Origin: Ramlibacter lithotrophicus
Lineage (GTDB): Bacteria > Pseudomonadota > Gammaproteobacteria > Burkholderiales > Burkholderiaceae_C
Reading direction: 5' to 3'
Length of the DNA stretch: 64,000 bases
Assembly (NCBI RefSeq): GCF_012184415.1
Contig: NZ_VTOX01000014.1
Coordinates: 31,145 to 95,144 of the forward strand
The notes beneath the pieces were generated by a model. That model did not search any database. It was not told where the DNA came from and saw nothing but the letters and a program-made list of their open reading frames with translations. Positions within the stretch are counted from its first letter, which is position 1, and every line of letters begins with the position of its first letter. Positions 36,289 through 45,256 of the stretch are shown here, piece by piece. The translations under genes and the position numbers were made by a program.

Positions 36289-37440
36289 TCATCGCGACGG
36301 CTGGCGCGGCCACAGCACCCACAGCCGCAGCGGCTGCTTCAGCCGGCCGGCCAGCTCGCCCGCCTCGGGGCCCCAGCCGGCGAAAAAATCGGCCCGCACC
36401 GCCCCCACGATCGCGCTGCCCGTATCCTGGGCCAGCACGAGGCGCTTCAGGTCGACCAGGGGGCCGGGCGAGGCGAGCCACACCGGGGTGCCGTACGGGA
36501 TGCTTTCCCGGTCCACGGCGATGGAGCGGCCCGGCGTCAGCGGAACGCCTTGCGCGCCGCGCGGCCCGAACGCGGCGTCGAGCGGCGACAGCGGCTCCTC
36601 GCGAAAGAAGATCGTGCGCGGATTGCTCCACAGCATTTCCTGCACACGGTGCGGGTTGCGCGCCACCCAGGCGCGGATGCCGGGCCAGGAAGCGTCGCGC
36701 AGGGCGCCCTGCTGCAGGAGCCAGCCGCCGACGCTGCGGTAGGGATGCTCGTTGCTGCCGGCGAACGCCAGCCGCACCAGGCGCTGGCTGCCGTCGCTTT
36801 CCGTGATCCGCACCCGCCCCGAACCCTGGATCTGCAGCACCAGCGCGTCGACGGGATCGGCCAGGTAGCCGATCTCGCGCCCGCGCAGCGCCGCCAGCGC
36901 TTCGGGCAGCGTGTCGATCTCCTGGCGCGAATACCAGGGCCGGCGGCTGGCGAGCGTGGCCGGCGGACGGTACAAGGGCACCGTGTGCGTCGCCGTGGGC
37001 TGGCGGGTGGCTTCCAGCAGCGGCTCGTAGTAGCCGGTCAGCAGTCCTTCGGTCGAACCGTCCAGCGGCTCCACCCGGTACGGCTGCAACTGCCCGGTCA
37101 TCCAGGCCCGCTGCTCGTCCGCCGAACCCAGCATGAGCCGGCGCACCTGGGGGCACAGCGGCACGAACGCCGCGGGCGGTCGCTCGCAGCTGCGCACCCA
37201 GGCATTCCACGCTTCGTGCAGCGGGTCGTCGGCGAAGCCCGGCAGCTCGGACCAGGGCACCGGCACCCAGCGGCTGCGGCCCTGGGCCAGGACGGGGCCC
37301 GGCGCCGGCGCGGCGGACGCGGTGGCCTCGGCCGGCGCCGCGTCCGGCTCGGAGAGCGGCACGCTGGAACAGGCCGCGAGCGCTCCTACAATCAGCGCGA
37401 CCACCACCCACACGCGAGATGCACCAAGGAACCGGTTCAT
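36289..37440 (-). CDS. mltA: Membrane-bound lytic murein transglycosylase A
   Basis: Lipoprotein that cleaves peptidoglycan glycan strands to 1,6-anhydro products; 383 aa. Lipobox LAAC with C24. The MltA domain includes EGLLTGYYEPLL, LQIQGSGRV and a C-terminal 3D domain with the catalytic aspartate D339 in LAQDTGSAIVGAVRADFF. ATG 37440 is chosen as it sits directly before the signal peptide. Its start codon overlaps, in opposite orientation, the start of a small + strand ORF at 37439. Confidence 0.94.
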   Translation of the reverse strand: MNRFLGASRVWVVVALIVGALAACSSVPLSEPDAAPAEATASAAPAPGPVLAQGRSRWVPVPWSELPGFADDPLHEAWNAWVRSCERPPAAFVPLCPQVRRLMLGSADEQRAWMTGQLQPYRVEPLDGSTEGLLTGYYEPLLEATRQPTATHTVPLYRPPATLASRRPWYSRQEIDTLPEALAALRGREIGYLADPVDALVLQIQGSGRVRITESDGSQRLVRLAFAGSNEHPYRSVGGWLLQQGALRDASWPGIRAWVARNPHRVQEMLWSNPRTIFFREEPLSPLDAAFGPRGAQGVPLTPGRSIAVDRESIPYGTPVWLASPGPLVDLKRLVLAQDTGSAIVGAVRADFFAGWGPEAGELAGRLKQPLRLWVLWPRQPSR

Positions 37441-37555
37441 GCTTCTGATCCTGCTGGAAGCGCTGCTCGCGCTGGGCCTGCTGCTGCTGATCGTGTGGTG
37501 GACCATGTTCTCCGGCCGCAGCAGGGGCGAGCCGCGGCGCGACGACGAGCCCTGA
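37439..37555 (+). CDS. Putative 38-aa single-pass membrane protein
   Basis: Small frame beginning MLLILLEALLALGLLLL, with one strong transmembrane helix of about 20 residues and a charged tail rich in Arg and Asp. AAGGAA lies eight bases before the ATG, and a -10-like TACAAT is at 37387-37392. It fills the gap between the mltA start (overlap of 2 bases) and the response-regulator stop (3 bases away). No homologue is recalled. The helix, ribosome binding site and packing favour a real gene, but GC-rich antisense leucine runs can mimic this. Confidence 0.45.
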   Translation: MLLILLEALLALGLLLLIVWWTMFSGRSRGEPRRDDEP

Positions 37556-37558
37556 GCA

Positions 37559-38185
37559 TCACAGCCGCCGCAGCATGTTGGCGAGCTCGACGGCGGACTT
37601 CACGTCCATCTTGTCGAAGACCCGCGCCCGGTGCACTTCCACCGTGCGCACGCTGATGTCGAGCTGATCGGCGATCAGCTTGTTGGGCAGCCCCTCGACC
37701 ACCAGCCGCATCACGTCCCGCTCGCGCTCGGTGAGCTCGGTCAGGCGCGCCTGCAGCAGGTGTTGCTCCTGGCGCTCCTGCAGCACGTCGCCCGAGCGCC
37801 GCAGCGCCTGCTCCACCCGATCGACCAGCGCGTTGTCGGAGAACGGCTTCTCGCAGAAGTCGAAGGCGCCGCGCTTGACCATCGTCACCGCGGTCGGCAC
37901 GTCCGCGTGGCCGCTGAGGAAGATCACCGGCATCACCTGCGCCAGCTGGCGCTCGACCAGCTTGTCGAACAACGCGAGCCCGCTCATCCCCGGCATCCTG
38001 ACGTCCAGCAGCAGGCAGCACGGCCCCGACGGCTGCCAGCCCTGTTCGAGCATCGCGTCGAATTCCTCGGCCCCCGGGAAGCCTTCGCTCAGCAGGTGCC
38101 GCGAGCGCAGCAGCCAGGCAAGCGCCTCGCGGACGCTGGCGTCGTCGTCGACGATGAAGACGGTGGCATCGGTGGCGGGTTGCAT
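37559..38185 (-). CDS. FixJ/NarL-type response regulator
   Basis: 208 aa. Receiver domain (about 7-120) with acidic pair DDD at 13-15, phosphoacceptor D61 (LLLDVRMPG) and the conserved lysine in CEKPF. A LuxR-type helix-turn-helix follows: LTERERDVMRLVVEGLPNKLIA and ISVRTVEVHRARVFDKM, the FixJ/TodT-like variant. The ATG shares its A with the sensor-kinase TAA stop (TAATG), so the pair is translationally coupled. Target genes are unknown; the nitrilase/yhdP operon itself is a natural candidate. Confidence 0.92.
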   Translation of the reverse strand: MQPATDATVFIVDDDASVREALAWLLRSRHLLSEGFPGAEEFDAMLEQGWQPSGPCCLLLDVRMPGMSGLALFDKLVERQLAQVMPVIFLSGHADVPTAVTMVKRGAFDFCEKPFSDNALVDRVEQALRRSGDVLQERQEQHLLQARLTELTERERDVMRLVVEGLPNKLIADQLDISVRTVEVHRARVFDKMDVKSAVELANMLRRL

Positions 38186-40251
38186 TAGGCGGCGAGTGCG
38201 GCGACGGGGACCGGCGACTGCGGGAGCGTGAACCTGAAAATGGTACCGCGCGGCCGGTTCGGCTCGAACGCGAGCGAGCCGCCGTGCTGCTCCACCACCG
38301 TGCGGCAGAGGCTGAGGCCAAGGCCCATGCCCTCGGGCTTGGTAGTGAAGAACGGCGTGAAAAGCCGCGCCTTGACCTCGTCGGGAATGCCGGGCCCGAC
38401 GTCGCTGACCGTGAATTCGAGCCGGTCGCCGGGCCCCGAGTCGCCGCTGGGCGCCGGCCGCACGTCGAACACCAGCGCCGGCGCGGCCACCCCGGCCTCG
38501 CCCATGGCCTGCATCGCGTTGCGCGCCAGGTTCAGCAGCACCTGTTCGACCATGGTGCGGTCGCAGAGGACCGGTGGCAGGCCGGCCCGCGCGCGCACCT
38601 GCACCCGCACGCCCAGCTCGCGCGCCTGCAGGCTCACCAGCGGCATGATCGCCTCGAGCAGGTGCTGCGGTGCGACCGGCTCGCGGTCCTTGTCGCTGCG
38701 GCGCACGAAGTCGTGCACGCTCTTGATCACCTTGCCGGCGCGCCCGGCCTGTTCGGCGATGCGGCGCATCGCCACTTCGATGTCGGCGATCGCGGGCGAG
38801 CCGGCGGCGCTCGCCGCGTGCGCCTTCAGCAGGTTGATCGAACCGGTGGCGTAGCTGGAAATCGCTGCCAGGGGCTGGTTCAGCTCGTGGCTCAGCAGCG
38901 ACGCCATCTCGCCCACCGTCGCCAGCCGCGCCGTCGCCTGCAACCGCTCCTGGCTGGCGCGCGACAGCTCCTCGACACGGCGCTGCTCGCTGATGTCGAG
39001 GAAGGCGCTCATCCATCCGGTCTGCGTTCCCTGGGCGTTGATCAGCGGCGCCTCGATGATCAGGACCGGAAAGCGCGAGCCGTCCTTGCGCATGAAGACC
39101 GACTCGTAGCCCTCGCGCGGCGGGGCCTGGTGTCCGGCCAGGCGGATCTCCTGGCGCTTGGAGTATTCGTCCACCAGTTCCGGCGGCCAGTACGGCGCGG
39201 GATTCGAGTGCCCCATCAGCTCTTCCGGCGCAAAGCCGACCATCTGGCAGAACGCGGGATTGACGTACGTGATGCGCCCCTGCAGGTCGCGCGCGCGCAG
39301 TCCCGTCACCAGCGAGTCCTCCATCGCCTTGCGGAACGCCAGCGCCTCGGCCAGGTCCTGCTCGGCGCGCAGCCGCAGGCGCATGTCCTTGCCCAGCACG
39401 AACAGCACCACCACCAGCGCGATCGACATGGCCGTGACCAGCGCCGTGAGCACGTTCGGGAACAGGTCCGGGGCGCCGTGCCAGCTGTCGATGCGCAGGA
39501 CGATCGTGTTGCCGGGCAGGTCCAGCAGCTGCTGCGCGGTGAACACGCGGCGGCCCCGGCGCGGCACGCCGTGCAGCGCGAGCCGGGTGCCGTCGGCTTC
39601 GGTGAAGGAGACTTCCTGGCTGCGCCGCAGCTGGGGACCGACCAGGGTCGCGAGGACATCGCCCAGCGAATAGGTGGCCACCACGTAGCCGCTCAGGCGG
39701 CCATGGGTCATGTGCGGCAGGCACAGCTCCATCACCTCGATTCCCAGCCCGTCGACCTGCGGCAGGAAGTAGCTTCCGGAATAGCCGGGCCCGCTCATGC
39801 GGCGGGCGCCGGCGCACGCCAGCGCCACGTCCGCCTGGGCATGGAGCCGGCCCATGCGCTCGAATGCCGGCCGGCGAAACGGCGAATCGGCGACGGCGAC
39901 CGGCGCGAGCGCGGCGTCGCGCCACTCGATGCGCACCCACTCGGGGTGCTCCCGCAGCAGCGCGTGCGCCTCGCGGTCCCAGTCGTCGCGCTGGCCATGG
40001 GCCGATTGCAGGGCCAGCAGCAGCTGCACGTTGCGGTTCAGCGCCGCGCGGATGTCGCTGACCGCTTCCCCGGTATCGCGCTCCAGCTTGTCCTGCACCT
40101 GGCTCGCTTCGTAGCGGCCCGCCAGCCACACCAGCGTCACCAGCATGCCGGCGACCAGCGCCACCAGCAGGACCCACAGCGGCCAGCGCGCCAGCGGCGC
40201 GCCCACCTCGCCCGGCGCGGCCGCGACCGTCTCCCCGCCGACCGGACTCAT
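38185..40251 (-). CDS. PAS-containing sensor histidine kinase
   Basis: 688 aa membrane kinase. Transmembrane helices at about 23-44 and 266-287 enclose a periplasmic sensing domain of about 220 residues. A PAS domain (about 305-420, with PAC-like YESVFMRKDGSRFPV) precedes the dimerisation helix, with phosphoacceptor H455 in LLSHELNQPLAAIS. The ATPase domain has LNLARNAMQAM, DVGPGIPDEV and GMGLGLSLCRT. The family resembles FixL/DctB-like kinases; no heme-binding feature is evident. Start ATG overlaps the nitrilase stop (ATGA). Confidence 0.92.
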   Translation of the reverse strand: MSPVGGETVAAAPGEVGAPLARWPLWVLLVALVAGMLVTLVWLAGRYEASQVQDKLERDTGEAVSDIRAALNRNVQLLLALQSAHGQRDDWDREAHALLREHPEWVRIEWRDAALAPVAVADSPFRRPAFERMGRLHAQADVALACAGARRMSGPGYSGSYFLPQVDGLGIEVMELCLPHMTHGRLSGYVVATYSLGDVLATLVGPQLRRSQEVSFTEADGTRLALHGVPRRGRRVFTAQQLLDLPGNTIVLRIDSWHGAPDLFPNVLTALVTAMSIALVVVLFVLGKDMRLRLRAEQDLAEALAFRKAMEDSLVTGLRARDLQGRITYVNPAFCQMVGFAPEELMGHSNPAPYWPPELVDEYSKRQEIRLAGHQAPPREGYESVFMRKDGSRFPVLIIEAPLINAQGTQTGWMSAFLDISEQRRVEELSRASQERLQATARLATVGEMASLLSHELNQPLAAISSYATGSINLLKAHAASAAGSPAIADIEVAMRRIAEQAGRAGKVIKSVHDFVRRSDKDREPVAPQHLLEAIMPLVSLQARELGVRVQVRARAGLPPVLCDRTMVEQVLLNLARNAMQAMGEAGVAAPALVFDVRPAPSGDSGPGDRLEFTVSDVGPGIPDEVKARLFTPFFTTKPEGMGLGLSLCRTVVEQHGGSLAFEPNRPRGTIFRFTLPQSPVPVAALAA

Positions 40252-41054
40252 AGGACGCGATGCTCCAGCGCGGGCAGTTGCACGCGGACGCTCGCCTGGC
40301 GCGCCGCGTCGAGTTCGGCGATCACTACGCCGGGGCCCTCCTCGCGCCGCCCGAGGACCTCGCCCCAGGGATCGACCAGCATGCTGTGGCCCCAGGTCCG
40401 GCGGCCGTTCTCGTGCTCGCCGCCCTGGGCCGGGGCGACCACGTAGGCGAGGTTCTCCACCGCCCGTGCGCGCAGCAGCAGTTCCCAGTGCGCCTGGCCG
40501 GTGACGTAGGTGAAGGCGCTGGGCACCAGCAGCACGTCCGCGGCCAGCGCGCGATACAGCTCGGGAAAGCGCAGGTCGTAGCACACGCTCATGCCGATGC
40601 GCCAGTCGCGGCCGGCGCGATCGCGCAGCACGAACGACGCCGTGCCGCCGCCGGCCTCGATCACGCGCGACTCGTCGTAGCGCTCGCGGCCGTTCTCGAA
40701 GCGGAACAGGTGGATCTTGTCGTAGCGCGCCACGCATTCCCCGGCCGGCGAGAACGCGAGCGACGTGTTGCGCACGTGGCTGGCGTCGGACGCCTCCAGC
40801 GGCAGCGTGCCACCGACCAGCCAGAGCCCGCACTCGCGCGCCGTCCGCGCGAGGAAGTCCTGGATCGCGCCGCCGCCGAACGGCTCGCGCACCGCCAGCT
40901 TGTCGCCGTCCCTGCGCCCCATGAGGCAGAAGTACTCCGGCAGCACCGCCAGCTCCGCGCCGGCCGCGGCCGCTTCGCGGACCAGGGCGCCGGCCTGCTC
41001 GAGATTGCCGGACACCGTGGTCCCCGACACCATCTGGATCGCTGCGACTTTCAT
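40248..41054 (-). CDS. Carbon-nitrogen hydrolase (nitrilase superfamily, Nit1/Nit2-like)
   Basis: 268 aa amidase-type enzyme. The catalytic triad is complete: E40 (LPEYF), K113 (YDKIHLF) and C158 (SVCYDLRFPELYR). The closest type is the Nit branch, which includes deaminated-glutathione or omega-amidases. Starts 27 bases after yhdP, and the stop overlaps the sensor kinase. The yhdP-nit adjacency is common in Burkholderiales. Confidence 0.9.
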   Translation of the reverse strand: MKVAAIQMVSGTTVSGNLEQAGALVREAAAAGAELAVLPEYFCLMGRRDGDKLAVREPFGGGAIQDFLARTARECGLWLVGGTLPLEASDASHVRNTSLAFSPAGECVARYDKIHLFRFENGRERYDESRVIEAGGGTASFVLRDRAGRDWRIGMSVCYDLRFPELYRALAADVLLVPSAFTYVTGQAHWELLLRARAVENLAYVVAPAQGGEHENGRRTWGHSMLVDPWGEVLGRREEGPGVVIAELDAARQASVRVQLPALEHRVL

Positions 41055-41080
41055 GTCAGTCTCCGCTGCGGGTGAACATG

Positions 41081-44000
41081 TCAGTTGGTCCTCGCCGGCG
41101 TTTCGCGGGCGGTTTCGGTGCGGCCTTCGCCTTCGCGCGCCTGCGTCGCCGGCGCGCCGCGCCCGACGCGGGTGACGCGCGGCTCGGTCCAGGTGCCGTC
41201 TATGTGGAATTCCTGGGTGGCGGCGCGCATCAGCGGCTGGCGCAGGAACAGCTGCGCGAGGAAGCTGCCCAGGCCGATGGCCGGATTGATCATGGTCGCC
41301 ACCAGCGACGCCGTGCCGGCGTTGATCTCCGGCACCACCACCACCTTCAGGTCCTGCGTCTCGCGCGCGATGTCCGCGCGGCCCTCCATCAGCACCGCGG
41401 CGTTGACCCCCTTCATCTGCAGGTTGTTGGTGGCGGCTATGCCTTGCTGGATGGTGACGTCGCCGCGCACGAAGTCGAAGGCGAAGCCCTCGGTGAACAC
41501 GTCGCGGAAATCGAGTGCCAGGCGCCGCGGCAGCGATTGCAGGCTGAGCACGCCCAGCAGCTTGGCCAGGCCCGGATCGGCCTTCAGGAACTGCCCGGCC
41601 TCCATGTTGATGAAGAAGTTGCCGTTCAGCGACGGATAGTCGATCGTGAGCGGCGAGCCGACCCACGCCACCTGCCCTTCCATCCGGCCGCGGCCGCGGC
41701 GAACGACGTCCTTCATGCCGAAGCGCGCGAGCAGCCGGCCGGAGTCGGCGACGTCCAGCTTGAAGTTCATCGCCGTGCGCCGCCGCTCGCCCGGCGGCAG
41801 CGGCCCCTGGCGCGGCCCGCCCGGGGGCACCGGCTGGGCGCCGGCCGCGGCCCAGTTGCCGGTGGCGCTGAATTCCGCGTCCGGCGTGACGATGCGCAAC
41901 TTGTTGAGGCGCCATTCCCGGATGCCGCCTTCGCGTGCCACCGCGCCCGGCCCGCGGTTCACGGCTTCGATCTCCAGCCGCCCCAGCTTCTTGCCTTTCA
42001 GCTCGAAGTCGTCGACGACGATGTCCAGCGCCGGCAGCTTCTCCGGCTGCTCGTCGAGCAGGCTCTCCACCTGGGACGCCGCCGCCGCCGCCACGGCGAG
42101 CCGGGCCAGCCGCGCGTGCAGCCGGCCGGCGCCGGCGCCGGCGGGCTGCCGGTATTCGACGAAGCCATTGAGCTCGCGGCCGTCGACGCTGGCGCGCCAG
42201 AGCGGGCCCTCGCGCGAGCCGCCGACCACCACGTCGTGCAGCGTGCGGCCCTCCACGGTGAGTTCGCGCGCCCGCACCGCGATCACGTTGGGCAGGTAGC
42301 CGGAGGCCCCGGCGGCCGCAGGTGCCTGTCCGGCCGGCGCGGAGCCACCGCCGTCGCCGGCCACGCGGCCCAGCACCCGCTCCCAGGCGTCGAAATCGAT
42401 GCTCGCGAAATTGATGTTCGCGGTGACCCCCTGCTCGGGCAACTGCGCCGATTCGCCGGACGCCAGCCCGACGCCCAGGGCCCCGCGCAGCACGCGCGGC
42501 TCGGGCCCGGCGATGTCGCGCACATAGACGATGGAAGCGAGCCGGCCGATGTCCACCGCGACCTGGTCCAGCCGCGCGCCGCCGGCGCCGCCCGGCACCA
42601 GCACGTTCTCGTAGCGCAGCGGCAGCGTGCTGTCCGCCGGCTTGGCCAGCGGCGGCGGCAGGTTCAGCGCCAGCCCCTGCAAGGTGCTGGTCACGGTGAT
42701 CTCCGGAATGCCGCGGCGGAACGCGAGATTGAGCTGGTAGGCGGCGCCGCCCGACGCGTCGCGCGCCAGCCGCGACACGAAACCGAGCTCCTTCGCCTGC
42801 CGCAAGCCCTCCGCGGTGGCCGTTCCCTGCGCCCGCAGCGCGATGGTCGCGTCCGACCCGGCCGGCAGCGGCACGCCGGCCTGGCCGCGGCTGCCCCCAT
42901 CCAGGCGCACGTCGCCACCGAGCGCGCGCGCCTGCGCTCCGGCCAGCGCAAAGCCGTTTTCGTTGAACGTGACGACGCCGCGGGAGCGGGCCAGCAGCGG
43001 CGAGTCGGGGGTGATCTGGATGTCGTTGCCGGCCAGCGTCACGCTGCCCTGCACCTTGGACTGCTCGAGCGCGGCGACCGGCAAGTGCAGCTTCAACTTC
43101 ACTTCCACCGGGCCGGTGGCGCTGGCGCGGTCCAGCGCGTGCGCCGTGAACCCCGCGACCGGCGAGCCGTTCACGATGGCGAGGGCCTGGACGAGCGGGC
43201 CGCGGATCTCGCCGGCGACGGCCACGTTCGTGGCGTTGAAGTCGGGAATCTGCGCGTCGGCCTTGACGGCCAGGCCGGGCGCGCCGGCCAGCCGCCCGGC
43301 GGCGCCCTTGACCTGCATCCCGTTGCCCTCGAACACCAGTTGCCCGCCCAACTGCATCAGCGCCGGCCAGTGCGGGCCGCTGCCGGTGGCGCTTCGCGGC
43401 ACGTAGGCATAGGTCACGTCGCGGACGTCGGCGGTGACGCGGAATTCGCCGTCGCGCCCGTCCGCGAACGGGAAGCGGCTCAGGTCGCCCTTGACGCGAA
43501 ACTTCGCCCCGGTGGCCGTCCCTTGCAGCACCGACTCGCGCACATAGTCGCGGGCGCTCTTGGGAACGCCCAGCGGCAGGTAGCGGTACACCCGGGCGCC
43601 GTTGGCGCGGCTGATGCCAGCCTGCAGGTCGAGCACGCCGGGGAAGCGGGCGCCCGGCGCGGCGCCGGTGCGCCAGCTGGCGCGTCCCTCGCCGACGGCG
43701 TCGGCGTTGCTGAATTTCAGGTTGCTCACCGTGGCTTCGATGGCCTGGCCGTCGATCTTCCACTGGAGGTCGGCCGCGAGATCGGCCAGGGGGATCACGG
43801 GATCTTCGAACACCCCCGGCGTTTCGACGGCGCCGTTGCGGATCGCGAGCCGGCCCTTGCCGCCGGCCTGGGTCAGGTCGAACTCCAGCGCCGCGCCACG
43901 GATGCCTGGCGTGCCGGCGCCAGCCGGCTGGCCCGGGGCCGCGGCCACCGCCGGCTGCGCCGCGATCTCCAGCCGCGTCGCGCTGCCCTTGGCCGCATAC

Positions 44001-45232
44001 TGCTGCAGGTCGTCCAGCGGTCCCTGCCAGGAGGCCTGCAAGGTCTCGACCACGCCCTTGGGCGCATACGCGAGCAGCGCCGCGTGCGACGCGTCGCCGA
44101 GCGGCAGGCGGGTGGCGACCTGGCTCAGGGCCAGCAGGTCAAGCTTGTCGGCGCGCAGTTCGCCACGAGCGGGCTGGCGGCCCTCGCCCTGCGTCCAGCG
44201 CACGAAAACGTTGCCGCCCGGCCAGCGCTGGCCTTCCTGCGTCTCGAACTGCAGCGCCTGCGTCTGCACCTCGAAGCCGCCGGCCAGCCGCTTGCCGCCG
44301 ACGCGCCCGGCGACGAAGCGCAGGGCGAGCGGTTGCAGGTGCGGTGCCAGCGTGGCGTTCACGTCGGACAGCACGACGTCGGCCACGCCGCCCACCAGCT
44401 GGCCGCGCTCGACGTCGGCCCAGGCGCGCACCGCGCCGTGGCCGGCGGCGACCTCCACGCCGACATTCGCGTAGCGCCGCAGCTGCGAGACGTCCACCCG
44501 CGTGAAGTCCCCGTGCAGCTGTCCCACCCAGTCCTGCCAGCGCCCCGCATGCACCGACAGCAGCGGCTGGCGGAACATGCCGCGCAGCGTGAAGCGCTCC
44601 CCCCATTCCGCCGGCGGCGTCGCGTCCAGCCGCATGGCATGGCGCCGCGCGCCGTTGCGCATCACCAGGTCGACGCCGGCGAGGGCCAGCGGGGGCGCGC
44701 CGCGGCTTTCGTCGGTCCAGCGCACGATGCCCTGCCGGATGACGAACTCGGTCTGGCGGAAGAACCAGTCGGCGGCGCGGCCGTCGTCGTGGCTGCGCGA
44801 GAAGTCCAGGCCGGCCACGAACAGGCGGCCGTCGGCCGCACGCCGGATGTCCACCTCGGGCCGCTCGATCAGCAGTTGTTCGAACCCCAGGTTCCACAGC
44901 GACCGCGGGGACAGCGCCGCGAGCACCTTCGGCAGCCGCAGCGCGGGCCGGCCCTGCGGGTCGAGCAGCACCACGTCGCTCAGCTCGAACGAAGGCACCA
45001 GGCCCTCGCTGCGGGCCTCGATGCTGCCGATGCGCACCGGTACCCCCAGCACCCGCCCGGCTTCCACTTCGAGCCGGGGGCGAAACTCGCCGATCCGGGG
45101 CACAATCCAGCCATGCAGCGCGCCCCAGGCCAGCACGAGCACCAGCCACGCGCCCAGGAGCAGCCAGAGGGACCACTTCGCCACGGCGGCATAAGCCTTC
45201 AGCGGACGTGACGGAGTCGGCGAGTCGTACAT
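41081..45232 (-). CDS. yhdP: YhdP-family AsmA-like protein
   Basis: 1383 aa inner-membrane-anchored periplasmic protein. One N-terminal transmembrane helix (about 20-42) is followed by a DUF3971 region and an AsmA-type C-terminal region. Proteins of this family (YhdP, TamB, YdbH) are implicated in phospholipid transport to the outer membrane. The long repetitive beta-strand pattern and the final LVATMINPAIGLGSFLAQ and FHIDGTWTEPRV segments are typical. Divergent from glnE with only 24 bases between starts; a -10-like CATAAT on the minus strand overlaps the glnE start. Confidence 0.92.
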   Translation of the reverse strand: MYDSPTPSRPLKAYAAVAKWSLWLLLGAWLVLVLAWGALHGWIVPRIGEFRPRLEVEAGRVLGVPVRIGSIEARSEGLVPSFELSDVVLLDPQGRPALRLPKVLAALSPRSLWNLGFEQLLIERPEVDIRRAADGRLFVAGLDFSRSHDDGRAADWFFRQTEFVIRQGIVRWTDESRGAPPLALAGVDLVMRNGARRHAMRLDATPPAEWGERFTLRGMFRQPLLSVHAGRWQDWVGQLHGDFTRVDVSQLRRYANVGVEVAAGHGAVRAWADVERGQLVGGVADVVLSDVNATLAPHLQPLALRFVAGRVGGKRLAGGFEVQTQALQFETQEGQRWPGGNVFVRWTQGEGRQPARGELRADKLDLLALSQVATRLPLGDASHAALLAYAPKGVVETLQASWQGPLDDLQQYAAKGSATRLEIAAQPAVAAAPGQPAGAGTPGIRGAALEFDLTQAGGKGRLAIRNGAVETPGVFEDPVIPLADLAADLQWKIDGQAIEATVSNLKFSNADAVGEGRASWRTGAAPGARFPGVLDLQAGISRANGARVYRYLPLGVPKSARDYVRESVLQGTATGAKFRVKGDLSRFPFADGRDGEFRVTADVRDVTYAYVPRSATGSGPHWPALMQLGGQLVFEGNGMQVKGAAGRLAGAPGLAVKADAQIPDFNATNVAVAGEIRGPLVQALAIVNGSPVAGFTAHALDRASATGPVEVKLKLHLPVAALEQSKVQGSVTLAGNDIQITPDSPLLARSRGVVTFNENGFALAGAQARALGGDVRLDGGSRGQAGVPLPAGSDATIALRAQGTATAEGLRQAKELGFVSRLARDASGGAAYQLNLAFRRGIPEITVTSTLQGLALNLPPPLAKPADSTLPLRYENVLVPGGAGGARLDQVAVDIGRLASIVYVRDIAGPEPRVLRGALGVGLASGESAQLPEQGVTANINFASIDFDAWERVLGRVAGDGGGSAPAGQAPAAAGASGYLPNVIAVRARELTVEGRTLHDVVVGGSREGPLWRASVDGRELNGFVEYRQPAGAGAGRLHARLARLAVAAAAASQVESLLDEQPEKLPALDIVVDDFELKGKKLGRLEIEAVNRGPGAVAREGGIREWRLNKLRIVTPDAEFSATGNWAAAGAQPVPPGGPRQGPLPPGERRRTAMNFKLDVADSGRLLARFGMKDVVRRGRGRMEGQVAWVGSPLTIDYPSLNGNFFINMEAGQFLKADPGLAKLLGVLSLQSLPRRLALDFRDVFTEGFAFDFVRGDVTIQQGIAATNNLQMKGVNAAVLMEGRADIARETQDLKVVVVPEINAGTASLVATMINPAIGLGSFLAQLFLRQPLMRAATQEFHIDGTWTEPRVTRVGRGAPATQAREGEGRTETARETPARTN

Positions 45233-45256
45233 GAGAACTTCGATGTGGCAGGAATT

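Noticed and set aside
29703..36806. A 2367-codon open frame on the + strand
   Set aside because: It runs antisense through secD, yajC, the oxidoreductase and part of mltA; the His/Arg/Asp-rich translation is typical of the reverse frame of GC-rich genes.
41072..45211. A 1379-codon + strand frame opposite yhdP
   Set aside because: Antisense shadow; the minus strand encodes a recognisable YhdP protein with a membrane anchor.
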